From CAYQUC01 sp964514215 (GTDB lineage Bacteria; Pseudomonadota; Gammaproteobacteria; UBA6429; Thiohalophilaceae): a stretch of 34,768 bases of DNA. The notes under the pieces were generated by a model, which was not told the DNA's origin, made no database searches, and saw only the letters and a list, made by a program, of their open reading frames with translations. A program made the position numbers and the translations under genes. The DNA is taken from contig CAZEPW010000039.1 of assembly GCA_964514215.1 (NCBI GenBank), positions 1-34,768 of the forward strand, in the 5' to 3' direction. Below, in pieces: positions 15,516-24,499 of this stretch; the stretch's first letter is position 1, and every line of letters begins with the position of its first letter.

Positions 15516-16049
15516 TTAGTTTTTCGAATCAATTTTAGGTGTTAATTTAATTAGATCTTTATCAAACATTGCTGTTAATAATAAATCACCTTTTGAATTT
15601 ACTCGAAACTGTCCATACAACGCTTGTTGATATGTTTTAGCCTGCCCCTCTTGAAAAAAATAGGCATTGGTTGCAAACTTTACTCGACCATTACGTACAC
15701 GATAACGTACTAAAATATTGTCTTTTGATAATGTGCTATTATCAAAAATTTCTTTATAAGTCCCAATTTTTTTTTCATCCATGGTTAACACCACAAAACC
15801 ATTGGGAGTCTTTACCCGTTGGCGCAATGAAAATTGCGCTTTAAATTTTGGCAAGGCTCGATAAACTTCATCTGCTACATCAAAATTAAGTGTCATATAA
15901 TCACCTTGCATTAATGATCTCGGATCGCGCGGTGTTAGTTTAAGATAAACGATATCACCGTTAGCAAGGTGTTTTTCTTTTGCTATAATTGTCCAGTTGA
16001 CTAAACCGAGAATAACCAGCAATGACAAAAATGCAATTTTATTGTTCAT
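15516..16049 (-). CDS. GDYXXLXY-domain membrane-anchored protein
   Basis: The 177-aa product has one N-terminal anchor helix (about 5-22) and then a beta-rich domain. The name-giving motif is GDYMTLNF (in SLMQGDYMTLNFDVADEVYRAL), preceded by DIVYLKLTPRDPRSL. The family is regularly encoded beside DUF4401 and DUF2157 membrane proteins, as here, where its start overlaps the DUF4401 gene by 11 nt. The bulk of the protein is probably periplasmic. No biochemical role is known for the family. Confidence 0.9.
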   Translation of the reverse strand: MNNKIAFLSLLVILGLVNWTIIAKEKHLANGDIVYLKLTPRDPRSLMQGDYMTLNFDVADEVYRALPKFKAQFSLRQRVKTPNGFVVLTMDEKKIGTYKEIFDNSTLSKDNILVRYRVRNGRVKFATNAYFFQEGQAKTYQQALYGQFRVNSKGDLLLTAMFDKDLIKLTPKIDSKN

Positions 16050-17127
16050 TTACGTTATCCCTTTTGTAGTCAAGCACACGTAACATAATCATTCGTAAAA
16101 CCAACAAGCATAAGCCAATGATTAATAATATTTGTGCTTTATCAATTAAACTCATGCGCAGATAATAATAATACGCGGATACAAAATACAACATTGCTGC
16201 AATACCCAAGCCCAATAACACCCGATTACTATTAGCAAAACCCAATACTATAATAATCAAGCTAGCTGTAATGCCGTAAGCCTCTAATGATAAGGCGCTG
16301 AAAATCAACGTGCCTAACAATGCTAAAATAGTGACGTGATCAAAACGCTGATGACCGGTGCGTTTTAATAAATTCCATATAATAAACACAGCCACCACAC
16401 TGGCTAATAACTCACTTAACCAACTGTGCGAGTTATACCTAAAACTTCTTGGTAATAACTGGGTGAAAATACTGCTAACATTATTAATTTCTGAAATATA
16501 AAGAATAATTAAAGCCAGCGTCAAACCGTATGCAATAGCTTGCCTTATTTTAATTTTCTTATAACTCTTATATTCGTTTAACCATAACCAAGCTGATAAC
16601 AATAATAAAACACTGCTTGCGATATCTGGAATGCCATACTGTTGCAATGTTTTTAAATAACCCACACTTAGGATTGCCGCGACAAGTGTTGTTAATAAAC
16701 GATGCACATAATTTGGCATAATCGCTGTTAGTATTATTTGAAATAGCGCAATGACGAATATTTTTGAGTTGGTATCGAGATATCCATCGCCATTATCGAC
16801 AATTACAAAAATAACCAACAGTTGGCCTGCAATACTCACCGCCAAGGCAAAGTTTTCAGCAAAATCATTTTTTGAATTATAAAAAATAATATATGAAAAA
16901 ATTATCATGAAGCACCCAACAATAAAAAATAAAATTTTATTATCAAAAAAACTTTCTAATGAGATGCCAACAAATAACAGTAGAAACAATGCTGCAAACC
17001 AACCAGCAAGTGCTAACAATAGTTTTACATACCAAGGTGAATTCACCTCAATATTGTTAGCTTGCTCACCTTCAACTAAATTTGCAGATGATAATGTTGC
17101 CCAAATTGTCTTTGTGTCAACGCTCAT
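16039..17127 (-). CDS. DUF4401 family polytopic membrane protein
   Basis: A protein of about 362 aa with some 10-12 hydrophobic helices after a short soluble start (SVDTKTIWATLSSANLV). The open frame begins at 17136, but ATG 17127 makes a classic ATGA overlap with the DUF2157 stop and has AGGAA at a proper distance upstream, whereas the first ATG would sit on that site. The ending DYKRDNVNEQ overlaps the next gene. It is the middle gene of the DUF2157-DUF4401-GDYXXLXY operon. Function unknown. Confidence 0.87.
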   Translation of the reverse strand: MSVDTKTIWATLSSANLVEGEQANNIEVNSPWYVKLLLALAGWFAALFLLLFVGISLESFFDNKILFFIVGCFMIIFSYIIFYNSKNDFAENFALAVSIAGQLLVIFVIVDNGDGYLDTNSKIFVIALFQIILTAIMPNYVHRLLTTLVAAILSVGYLKTLQQYGIPDIASSVLLLLSAWLWLNEYKSYKKIKIRQAIAYGLTLALIILYISEINNVSSIFTQLLPRSFRYNSHSWLSELLASVVAVFIIWNLLKRTGHQRFDHVTILALLGTLIFSALSLEAYGITASLIIIVLGFANSNRVLLGLGIAAMLYFVSAYYYYLRMSLIDKAQILLIIGLCLLVLRMIMLRVLDYKRDNVNEQ

Positions 17128-18095
17128 GATTGCCATTTCCTGTTAATGCGCTTTAATAAAAACGCCGAACCACCACCTAAAATAATAATTAATATTGCAA
17201 TAATAAAAAAACCAATGGCACTCCAATCATCTATGATATAACGTATACAGAATATTGTTATTACCATTGAGCCTGATAAAAAGCTCCCGGACAACATAAA
17301 TAAATCTTTGATTTTAAATAAATACAATGCAGTAAATATTATGAACCAAGCCAGCCAGATTAGGCTTGATGTTATCGACAGAGGTTTTGAAATTAAAATT
17401 AAATCAATTATTATCCAGGTTATTGCAATGCCCGATGCCACTGCTATTATTCGGCTTGCCCATCGTTCGTTTAACCAAACATAATATCCACTGAGTGCCT
17501 CCCAACAAATTAATATTACAGTATTAATAACAAAACTAATCCATAAGAAATTAATCCCAGAATCCAATCTCATCCAAAAAATGCTACCAACTGTATCAAA
17601 ATACAGATAACTGCTTAAGTTTATTAAAAATACCCAGACTAACCAAATTGCAGCGAATCGTCCGATGAATGCCCACGGTAACATCATTATCGACCAGTAA
17701 AAAAATAGTTGCCACGGATCGGCTCCTGTTTGGTAGGTTTGTCCGATTAGTGCAAGTAACACTCCAAGGAAAATACTTGATAATAGTAACGCTATTTTTG
17801 CGAGTATTTTGGTATCACCGAGCTTCCAATAGGCAACAATCCCCAGCACCAATAACAATTCGACGCCTGCAAATTTAGTGAATTTTCCAAGTTCATTCCA
17901 ATTGTAAGCTATAAAAAACACCACGGATAATGCAATGGCAAGCGCACCAACCCACAGCAGAAGATGATCAATAAAGTTTCGCCACCGGCTAGCGTTGGGG
18001 GAGATTTCAAGAAGTGAGAGAGCCTCATTAATTTTATCGGAAGCAATATGACCTTGCTCAAGGATTTGAATAAGCTGACTGCGATATGAACCCAT
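17124..18095 (-). CDS. DUF2157 family membrane protein
   Basis: A 323-aa protein. A soluble helical N-terminus (about 1-40, YRSQLIQILEQGHIASDKINEALSLL) resembles the DUF2157 cytoplasmic region. It is followed by NWRNF/WVGALAIALSVVFFIAYNWNELGKFTKF and about nine further helices. The tail is short and basic (LLKRINRKWQS). It is the first gene of a three-gene overlapping operon. The three products are all membrane proteins and likely act as a complex, but their function is not established. An AGGA ribosome-binding site precedes the ATG. Confidence 0.9.
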   Translation of the reverse strand: MGSYRSQLIQILEQGHIASDKINEALSLLEISPNASRWRNFIDHLLLWVGALAIALSVVFFIAYNWNELGKFTKFAGVELLLVLGIVAYWKLGDTKILAKIALLLSSIFLGVLLALIGQTYQTGADPWQLFFYWSIMMLPWAFIGRFAAIWLVWVFLINLSSYLYFDTVGSIFWMRLDSGINFLWISFVINTVILICWEALSGYYVWLNERWASRIIAVASGIAITWIIIDLILISKPLSITSSLIWLAWFIIFTALYLFKIKDLFMLSGSFLSGSMVITIFCIRYIIDDWSAIGFFIIAILIIILGGGSAFLLKRINRKWQS

Positions 18096-18262
18096 GTGAT
18101 CCTGACTCTGGTTAGATTAACACCAACATAGCAAATTTATTTAATAGATTCAAATTGGCTGTTGTACTTAGCTTTGTCTGGATTTCAAAATCGTTCCCCC
18201 CAATCACACGGTGGTATGATAATATTGTTGTTTGGACATGATAATTTCGAATGGAGATATTG

Positions 18263-18580
18263 ATGAGCGATGAAACTAAAAACACTCATAAGGATGATGA
18301 ATTTTTTTCTATGGCTGATAGCTACATTGCATTAGCCAACAAACAAAGCAAAGATGTTATCCAAGGCAAGGTCAGTGCTACTTTTTTGTATGCAGCTGCT
18401 CGATTTAATACTTTTTTGGTTGCTTCCAACGCTGAATCAAAGGAGCAGTTTAAAGCAGATAAAGACCATTCAATTGACTATTTTGTAACGGAATATAAAA
18501 AAATGTTAGAAGAACATTTTACAGATTATAGTAGTAATTACGATACTTATATTGGCACTAACGATAAGACTATCAATTAA
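18263..18580 (+). CDS. DUF3144 family protein
   Basis: A small soluble protein of 105 aa. DDEFFSMADSYIALANKQ near the start, KVSATFLYAAARFNTFLVA in the middle and DYFVTEYKKMLEEHFTDY near the end are the DUF3144 pattern, a helical family of unknown function found mainly in gammaproteobacteria. An ATG at 18251 is in frame, but GGAG at 18253-18256 is placed to serve ATG 18263. It converges with the histidine kinase gene, leaving only 7 nt between the stops. Confidence 0.9.
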   Translation: MSDETKNTHKDDEFFSMADSYIALANKQSKDVIQGKVSATFLYAAARFNTFLVASNAESKEQFKADKDHSIDYFVTEYKKMLEEHFTDYSSNYDTYIGTNDKTIN

Positions 18581-18587
18581 TACTTTA

Positions 18588-20705
18588 TTATAATAAGGTA
18601 TTAATACTCATTAAAAATTTATCGATATCGAGTGGTTTTGTTATGTATTCTTTAAAGCCCGATGCTTTGCTCTGCTCTAAATCACTCGATAGCGCTTTTG
18701 CACTAACGGCGATGACAGGTATATTTTTAGTTGCCTCATTCGATTGTAATTTCTTCATCGCCTGATAACCATCCATATCCGGCAAGTTGATATCCATCAA
18801 AATTAAATCCGGCGCATGTTTTTCAGCTAGTGCTATTCCAACCAAAGCATTGCTGGCTGATAACAATCTATAAGGTGATTGTTTTTTTATAATTTGCTCA
18901 ATCAATCTTAAATTTGCGATATTATCTTCAATATATAAAATCAATTTATTTGAGGACGATTCTCGATATATTATTTCGCGAGTATTAAAATCGTTCTTTA
19001 GTTTTTCATGCGCGATAACATTTTCATTATTTTTAGCCGTGCCAATTTCAATCCAAAACGTACTTCCAATATCTGGCTTGCTTCTCACGCCAATACTGCC
19101 ATTCATTAATTCAATTAAACGTTTGGTAATGACCAAACCAATACCGGTGCCTTGAATATTCGATTTTTCTGCCCCAACACGCTCAAAGGGGACAAATAAT
19201 TTTTGTTGCTGTTTTTCAGACAGGCCACTGCCGGTATCGGTTACTGAAATACGTATTCTATTTGATTTAACAACTTCACGAGATAATGTGATTCTTCCAA
19301 ACTCATGGTTGTATTTTATTGCATTTGTTAATAGATTGATAATAACTTGTTTAAGACGTATATAATCTGCAATCACTGTTACGTCTTTTTTGTGGCTTGA
19401 AATTTTATTAACTACTGTGATATTTCGTTTGTTAATTTGATTTGAAACTAAAGATAAACAATCATTAAGCAAATCATTTAAGCTAAACTTATCCATTGAA
19501 AAGGCGACATGCCCTGATTCAATTTTTGATAAATCGAGTATGTCATCGATTAGCGCTAATAGTAATTTTCCCGCGTTAACAACTTGATTGGCATTTTCTC
19601 TATCATTAGCATTAATTGAACTCATTTCTAGAAGTTGGCTAAAACCTAAAATAGCATTAAGCGGAGTTCGTAATTCGTGACTCATGGAAGATAAAAATTC
19701 TAACTTGGTATTATTCGACAATTCAGCTTCATTTTTAGCAACTTCTAACTCTTGCGTACGTTGCTGGACAAGCTCTTCTAAATTTTCTTTATGTTGTTTT
19801 AATTCAATATCGAGTAATTTTCGTTTGGTGATGTCTTCAACATTTGACCAGATATAAGAACTATTTTCTTTTATAACAACAACACTCGTTACGGAAACAT
19901 AAACTATACGACCATTTTTATGCAGATAAACACTCTCGTATGGCCCAAGTTGGCTTGTGCTGGCAACTAATTTAAGTTGTTGTTTAACAGCAACATGATA
20001 ATTAGCTGGAATAAATTCATATATTTTTTTAGAAACAATATCATCAACACTTAGGCCAAGAATTTTTGCGAACGATTTATTAACATCAACACAAACACCA
20101 TCTAACGAACACAATGTTAAACCTATTACAGCACTATGAAATAGTGCTCGATTATAATTTTCGCTTTCTATTAGGCGTTGTAAAATTATTAAGTTACCCA
20201 GAACGCCAGCTGTTTTATTTCCAATTAATTCAAAGCATTCTATTTCTTCTTTGGTGAAATGATGTTCTTTTGCGCAATGATGAATACCGAACAACCACGG
20301 TTTGCCTGTTTTAGGATAAAAAACCATTGCTAATTGCGATTGCACAGAATAAGCTACTTTTAGATGATCGGGTACTTGATGATCAGCATTGCTACCAAAT
20401 GTTACCGGCTTTTTAGCATTGATCAATTGTGTTAACGCCCTAGCATCATCGGGGGTCAGCGGCGTATTAACATCCAGTTCATTTGCACCAGGCCACTCTG
20501 GACGAGTACGCTCCATCGGGACACGCCAAGTTTTCGCATTTGGATCACACGGGTAATAAAACCAGGCACGGTCACATTGATAAAACTCTAACATTTCATC
20601 CAAGACTAAAATCAGTAAATCACTTAAAAAGTCTACTTCAGAACTTTGTTCGCTAATCTGAGAAAGTAATCTTTCTAATCTAGGCCCCACCTTACTATCC
20701 ATCAT
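18588..20705 (-). CDS. Hybrid sensor histidine kinase (GAF-PAS-HisKA-HATPase-REC)
   Basis: The 705-aa soluble protein has no membrane helix. In order: a GAF domain (about 20-175; CDRAWFYYPCDPNAKTW, WLFGIHHCAKEHHFTKEE), a PAS domain (about 183-295), a coiled coil (about 296-335), HisKA with His343 in SMSHELRTPLNAILGF, and a HATPase with N box NLLTNAIKYN (about 457-466), DTGSG and GTGIGL. A REC domain from about 588 to 705 has phosphoacceptor Asp638 (LILMDINLP) and Lys690. The GAF type occurs in phytochrome-related kinases, but no chromophore Cys is evident. No HPt protein or output regulator lies nearby, so the target is unknown. Its cue is presumably cytoplasmic. Confidence 0.95.
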   Translation of the reverse strand: MMDSKVGPRLERLLSQISEQSSEVDFLSDLLILVLDEMLEFYQCDRAWFYYPCDPNAKTWRVPMERTRPEWPGANELDVNTPLTPDDARALTQLINAKKPVTFGSNADHQVPDHLKVAYSVQSQLAMVFYPKTGKPWLFGIHHCAKEHHFTKEEIECFELIGNKTAGVLGNLIILQRLIESENYNRALFHSAVIGLTLCSLDGVCVDVNKSFAKILGLSVDDIVSKKIYEFIPANYHVAVKQQLKLVASTSQLGPYESVYLHKNGRIVYVSVTSVVVIKENSSYIWSNVEDITKRKLLDIELKQHKENLEELVQQRTQELEVAKNEAELSNNTKLEFLSSMSHELRTPLNAILGFSQLLEMSSINANDRENANQVVNAGKLLLALIDDILDLSKIESGHVAFSMDKFSLNDLLNDCLSLVSNQINKRNITVVNKISSHKKDVTVIADYIRLKQVIINLLTNAIKYNHEFGRITLSREVVKSNRIRISVTDTGSGLSEKQQQKLFVPFERVGAEKSNIQGTGIGLVITKRLIELMNGSIGVRSKPDIGSTFWIEIGTAKNNENVIAHEKLKNDFNTREIIYRESSSNKLILYIEDNIANLRLIEQIIKKQSPYRLLSASNALVGIALAEKHAPDLILMDINLPDMDGYQAMKKLQSNEATKNIPVIAVSAKALSSDLEQSKASGFKEYITKPLDIDKFLMSINTLL

Positions 20706-20883
20706 TACCTACTAGCGTCCTAACGAAGTTGTTTATTCTTAAAAAATAAATTTCACCTAAAAATTATAGTCGTTATAATTGTAGTAGTAATTTTACCTAT
20801 CGCCAGTGAAAAATGGTGTCGATAATAATCGTTTTAAGAATTTAACGATAATTAAATTTGCGGATAAATACAAGCAATATTGC

Positions 20884-21669
20884 TTATATTTTAGTCGCTA
20901 TGATTTTTCCGCGAAGATAATAGATGTGGGTGGTGGATTCAAAACCGGAATCGGTTGAAAATAAGAACCACAACACGCCATCGGAATCAGGAGTGACTTC
21001 GAGTAGCGTAGTTGGATCGCTGCGTAGTGTTTTTTCTTCGTAAGTATTATCAGCGCAAGGTCGAGTATTAGCAAAATGACCAATATTAAGGGCATCTAGG
21101 CCGCTGTTTTTTTGAATGCCTTTGTCAATGTTCATGGTGTATTTATTCGCATCCAGCACCGACAACGGCTCAATATTAACCGCACCGGCTTTAATCGTAA
21201 CAGCCGTGCCCGGCGCCCCGCCAACGCCATTACAATCAGCGGCTCCAGAAGCATTGGTTGCAAATGTTATTTCAAATTGAATTTGATATCGAGAATTAAC
21301 GGAAAAACCCGTAAATGCTTTTTTAATAAACATATAAAGATCATCAACCCGATTGGTTCCTGAAACACTAAACCCGGATAAATTATCTAAAGGAACAGGT
21401 AATTGTTCATAACCCGATGATAACTGCAGACCATCAGAACCGACACTATAATCCGAAAAACCCGCAAGCCACGCATCAGTACCATCATTAAAACTAAAAT
21501 CAATTTGGACGACATTATTTACCGGTGTTGGAATGGGTTCGGGTAAAGGTTGTTGAATTGGAACTACTGTGGAGGCGCTTTCATTATTGCCACCACCACA
21601 AGAAATAAGGCTGGCAATTAAAATTAATCCAACAATACCTTTCCATGTGTCACTGTGGTAATTATCCAT
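20884..21669 (-). CDS. Lipoprotein of unknown function
   Basis: A 261-aa precursor. GIVGLILIASLISC is a signal peptide with lipobox Cys24, followed by GGG and a Pro/Ser-rich linker (about 28-50). The mature part starts VVQIDFSFNDGTDAWLAGFSDY, which resembles the first strand of secreted carbohydrate-binding-like jelly rolls, and continues as a beta-rich domain with a Cys pair (about 149 and 205). The gene may share ancestry of its N-terminus with the large lipoproteins at 24.5-34.5 kb (same SCGGG start), but it lacks their repeats. A 12-bp palindrome and TAGCG repeats lie upstream near 21733-21757. No specific function recognised. Confidence 0.78.
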   Translation of the reverse strand: MDNYHSDTWKGIVGLILIASLISCGGGNNESASTVVPIQQPLPEPIPTPVNNVVQIDFSFNDGTDAWLAGFSDYSVGSDGLQLSSGYEQLPVPLDNLSGFSVSGTNRVDDLYMFIKKAFTGFSVNSRYQIQFEITFATNASGAADCNGVGGAPGTAVTIKAGAVNIEPLSVLDANKYTMNIDKGIQKNSGLDALNIGHFANTRPCADNTYEEKTLRSDPTTLLEVTPDSDGVLWFLFSTDSGFESTTHIYYLRGKIIATKI

Positions 21670-21775
21670 CCGATGTTAAATTCCTGTGCAGAAATGCCGT
21701 TACGGTAAATTCTAATAATTTTACTGTGTAGCGTCAATTATATTAGCGCTAAATAGCGTAAAATGAGCAGCAGTT

Positions 21776-22162
21776 TTATTCTGGATTATCTTCACTCACG
21801 GCGATCATTGAAACAGCGCGACTTCCCGTCGCACCAATAATTATTGTTAATAAATGCAATATCGTTGGCACTAACGGAATGCTATTAATTAACGGCACCA
21901 AATCAAACACAAAAATTAAAATAGGCAATATTACAAGCCAATTTTTAGCGATGTAGATTGCTCGAAGCCACGTCACTAAAACCAATGAAGCAAGCAAAAT
22001 AAAATGCAACCAAAACGTCGGGCTAAGACCATATCCCGAGGCAACACCGGCAACATTAAGCATTGTTGAATTTGAGCCTAAGAAGGGTAAGAGGTAGGTC
22101 GGTACCATGAGTAGTATATAGAGAATTAGAAACACCGCGGTATTACCGAAAATTTTTTTCAT
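21776..22162 (-). CDS. Small four-helix membrane protein, unknown
   Basis: A 128-aa integral membrane protein with helices at about 7-27, 48-68, 71-92 and 94-113 and a short acidic tail (AVSEDNPE). The start ATG 22162 follows AGAGG. I do not recognise a family. It lies 63 nt after the methyltransferase gene on the same strand, so the two may be cotranscribed. The frame is fully open and looks coding by its even distribution of hydrophobic helices. Confidence 0.7.
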   Translation of the reverse strand: MKKIFGNTAVFLILYILLMVPTYLLPFLGSNSTMLNVAGVASGYGLSPTFWLHFILLASLVLVTWLRAIYIAKNWLVILPILIFVFDLVPLINSIPLVPTILHLLTIIIGATGSRAVSMIAVSEDNPE

Positions 22163-22225
22163 TCTTAGCCTCTAATTCTAATTTTAAGTGATACCTTTAT
22201 AGCTTCTTATACTATTTTTAGCCAG

Positions 22226-22846
22226 TTACTTTTCTCGTTTATACAACGCATAGATATAAGGCTTTGGGTTTCCATCTGGGCTGAGGTAAACATAATCAAA
22301 ATGCGATATTAACTTGAATGATGTGCCTAAATTAGCCGATAAATCCTCAACGGAATATTGCTGCAAATCCAACCCCGCACATTTCGTTGCGCCCGTTTTA
22401 GAGAATTCAGCAAATAAAATATAACCGCCTACAGCTAATATTGATTTTACATTATCAAAATACGCTTTTACATCGTGCTGGTCTGTTAAAAAATGCAAAA
22501 CAGCCCGATCTATCCACAGTTTAATGGTTGGTAACTTCTCACGAATAGGGTCAGCGATATCCTGACAAAGCCAAATAATTTCATCCTGTTTATCAATCAC
22601 TTTATTTTTAATCGTCTCAAGAGCGGCATGACTAATATCATTAAGAATCAGTTTTGCACCTTTCGATAAAAGTTCATCGACTAAAATAGATGTGCCCACA
22701 CCGGGTAAAAATATTGAATAACTTTCCCAATCTGAAACATGAGCCAACAATTTTAATGTTTGCGACACATCATTTTCATACCAGCCTAATTTTGTATCAT
22801 CAGCGCATGAAAATATCGCATCCCAATGTTCAACTGTTGTTTTCAT
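22226..22846 (-). CDS. Class I SAM-dependent methyltransferase (TPMT-like)
   Basis: A 206-aa single-domain methyltransferase. WDAIFSCADDTKLGWYENDVSQTLKLL is a common N-terminal pattern of TPMT/Methyltransf_12-like enzymes. Motif I is degenerate (SIFLPGVGTSILVDELL), followed by the acidic strand LILNDISHAAL, motif LWIDRAVLHFLTD, and YILFAEFSKTGATKCAGL. The family methylates small molecules such as thiols or halides, and the substrate cannot be named. Start ATG 22846 is preceded by GGTGACAGG. It is probably the first gene of a two-gene unit with the downstream membrane protein. Confidence 0.85.
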   Translation of the reverse strand: MKTTVEHWDAIFSCADDTKLGWYENDVSQTLKLLAHVSDWESYSIFLPGVGTSILVDELLSKGAKLILNDISHAALETIKNKVIDKQDEIIWLCQDIADPIREKLPTIKLWIDRAVLHFLTDQHDVKAYFDNVKSILAVGGYILFAEFSKTGATKCAGLDLQQYSVEDLSANLGTSFKLISHFDYVYLSPDGNPKPYIYALYKREK

Positions 22847-23252
22847 CCTGTCACCAATGTTTATATAATATAGAATGAGATTATAGTAGATGACATAAAA
22901 TTAACAGCCAATAAAAGGCTGGTAAAAAACTATTCACGCAATTAATGATTTTGATCAGCTACAGTATTTTGTTGCCTGATGATAATGTTTTCAGTGCAGT
23001 ATAAAAAAATAATAACAAACCTTATAATTTATAATTAACAAATACATAGCACAACCCAAATTGGATTTTCCAAAAACAATAAACTGTCACTTTAGTTACA
23101 TTATAAACCTTCTATAAATAATTTTTATTAGCCACACTATATAATTTCGTCGTAGTATGGATTTGTATAAATTTAAAAAAATTAATATTTTTTATAACTC
23201 ACGCCTAAATTAAAATATTCGATATACACTACTCGACAAGGATAAAAATGAA
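22847..23252. other. AT-rich intergenic region between divergent genes
   Basis: No coding frame is supported. It must carry promoters for the minus-strand methyltransferase and the plus-strand secreted protein. A TATAAT occurs at 23140-23145 on the plus strand, but no good -35 element lies at the right distance. The segment TAGTATG..ATAAAT near 23153-23172 vaguely recalls the shared upstream cassette at 27389, at a different spacing, and I do not count it as a copy. Confidence 0.55.
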
Positions 23253-24404
23253 ATGGAACTTAATAAACTAGGTTTAAAAAATAAATTATCGGCAACGTTA
23301 TTAGCGCTCGCAGCAAGCCTCATCATGTCACCCAGTGCATTTTCGCAAAGCCCCGATTGGAGTTATGCACCAGTTGTTGATGATGCTGAAAATATCCCAA
23401 TACCGATCATCTTATTTGACGAAGGACATAATAATTTTCATATCGCGAATAAATCTTATTATGGTTTTACTAAATTATTAACAGCCGATGGTTATAACAT
23501 TCGAGCACTCGATGGCCCCTTTGTGGACGACCCAACGGCAACACCCGTTTCTGATTTTCAACACCAAAAAAATCTCGCCAATATTTTAGTTATCGCTAGC
23601 CCATGCCAAGCGGTGCCGTGTAACACTTCGATTGGTGATGCGCTAACCGATCTTGAAGTGACAGAAATACACCAATGGGTTGAACAGGGCGGTTCGTTAT
23701 TGTTAATAATAGACCACCCACCATTTGCACAAACCACCAATCTTGCTTTAGCTTTTGGAATTGATGTTAATCAAGTGACCGTTCCAACAGTCGTATTCGA
23801 CACAGCCAATACCAGCAATAATATTCTTAATCCAAATTCCGATCTAGTGCTTGGACGAAATACAACAGAGGCAGTTTCATATGTTAAAACATTTACCGGC
23901 TCATCTTTTTCAATCAATCCAAACCCACCGCTCGATGCTACGTTTGAACCTATATTAGAGCTACAACCGGGTTTCTACCAAGGCATGGCCATTAAAGTTG
24001 GTGCCGGGCGTGTTTATCTTTCAAGTGAAGCCGCGATGTTTACCACGCAATTATTCGATGATGGAACACCTTGGGGAATGCACGTTGCATCGGCTGCTTT
24101 TAACGAGCAATTTTTACGAAATATTATTCACTGGCTCGATGGTAGAATGTCAGTAATATCCGGGCAAGTAGCACTTGCCGATGGCACACCCGTTAGTGGT
24201 GTTACCATTCAGTTTGTAAGTCAGGCAGGCAGAACTTGGACAACCGTAACAGATAACTTGGGTAATTATATTTCACCCAGAGGTTTACCCAATAGTGGCT
24301 ACCTTGTAACAGGGATTAGTAGTTTGTATGATTTTTCCAGTAATCTTATCGCCATCGGTGATAGCCCAAATCGAAACCAAAATTTTACTGCCGTGCCAAA
24401 ATAA
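23253..24404 (+). CDS. Secreted DUF4350/GATase-like protein with carboxypeptidase-regulatory-like tail
   Basis: The 383-aa precursor has a Sec signal peptide (cleavage likely after SAFSQ, about residue 31). The main domain (about 45-295) starts PIPIILFDEGHNNFHI, followed by YYGFTKLLTADGYNIRAL, ILVIASPC and GGSLLLIIDHPPFAQ. This is a Rossmann-like class-I-amidotransferase-type fold as in DUF4350/IFT52-like proteins. The C-terminal VISGQVALADGTPVSGVTIQF...DNLGNYI part (about 297-380) is a carboxypeptidase-regulatory-like (beta-sandwich) module. AAGGA lies 10 nt before ATG 23253; the ATG at 23248 is out of frame. Probably exported; ligand unknown. A strong terminator follows. Confidence 0.75.
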   Translation: MELNKLGLKNKLSATLLALAASLIMSPSAFSQSPDWSYAPVVDDAENIPIPIILFDEGHNNFHIANKSYYGFTKLLTADGYNIRALDGPFVDDPTATPVSDFQHQKNLANILVIASPCQAVPCNTSIGDALTDLEVTEIHQWVEQGGSLLLIIDHPPFAQTTNLALAFGIDVNQVTVPTVVFDTANTSNNILNPNSDLVLGRNTTEAVSYVKTFTGSSFSINPNPPLDATFEPILELQPGFYQGMAIKVGAGRVYLSSEAAMFTTQLFDDGTPWGMHVASAAFNEQFLRNIIHWLDGRMSVISGQVALADGTPVSGVTIQFVSQAGRTWTTVTDNLGNYISPRGLPNSGYLVTGISSLYDFSSNLIAIGDSPNRNQNFTAVPK

Positions 24405-24445
24405 TAAGCCGGTCTAATTTTTTTCTAAAACAATCACCACTTTGA

Positions 24446-24480
24446 TAGTAAACTGGATTTAAAACCAGTTTACTATTTTA
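24446..24480 (+). terminator. Strong rho-independent terminator
   Basis: TAGTAAACTGG (24446-24456) and CCAGTTTACTA (24465-24475) form a perfect 11-bp stem with an 8-nt loop, followed by TTTTAATTTTTT. It lies after the 23.3-24.4 kb gene and only about 20 nt before the next start codon, so it insulates the lipoprotein gene or attenuates readthrough into it. Confidence 0.88.
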
Positions 24481-24499
24481 ATTTTTTAAGGAGCTTTAA

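Noticed and set aside
20872..20885. Perfect palindrome AAGCAATATTGCTT at the end of the lipoprotein gene
   Set aside because: It has no loop and no following T-run, so it is not a terminator, and a single copy is not enough to call an operator.
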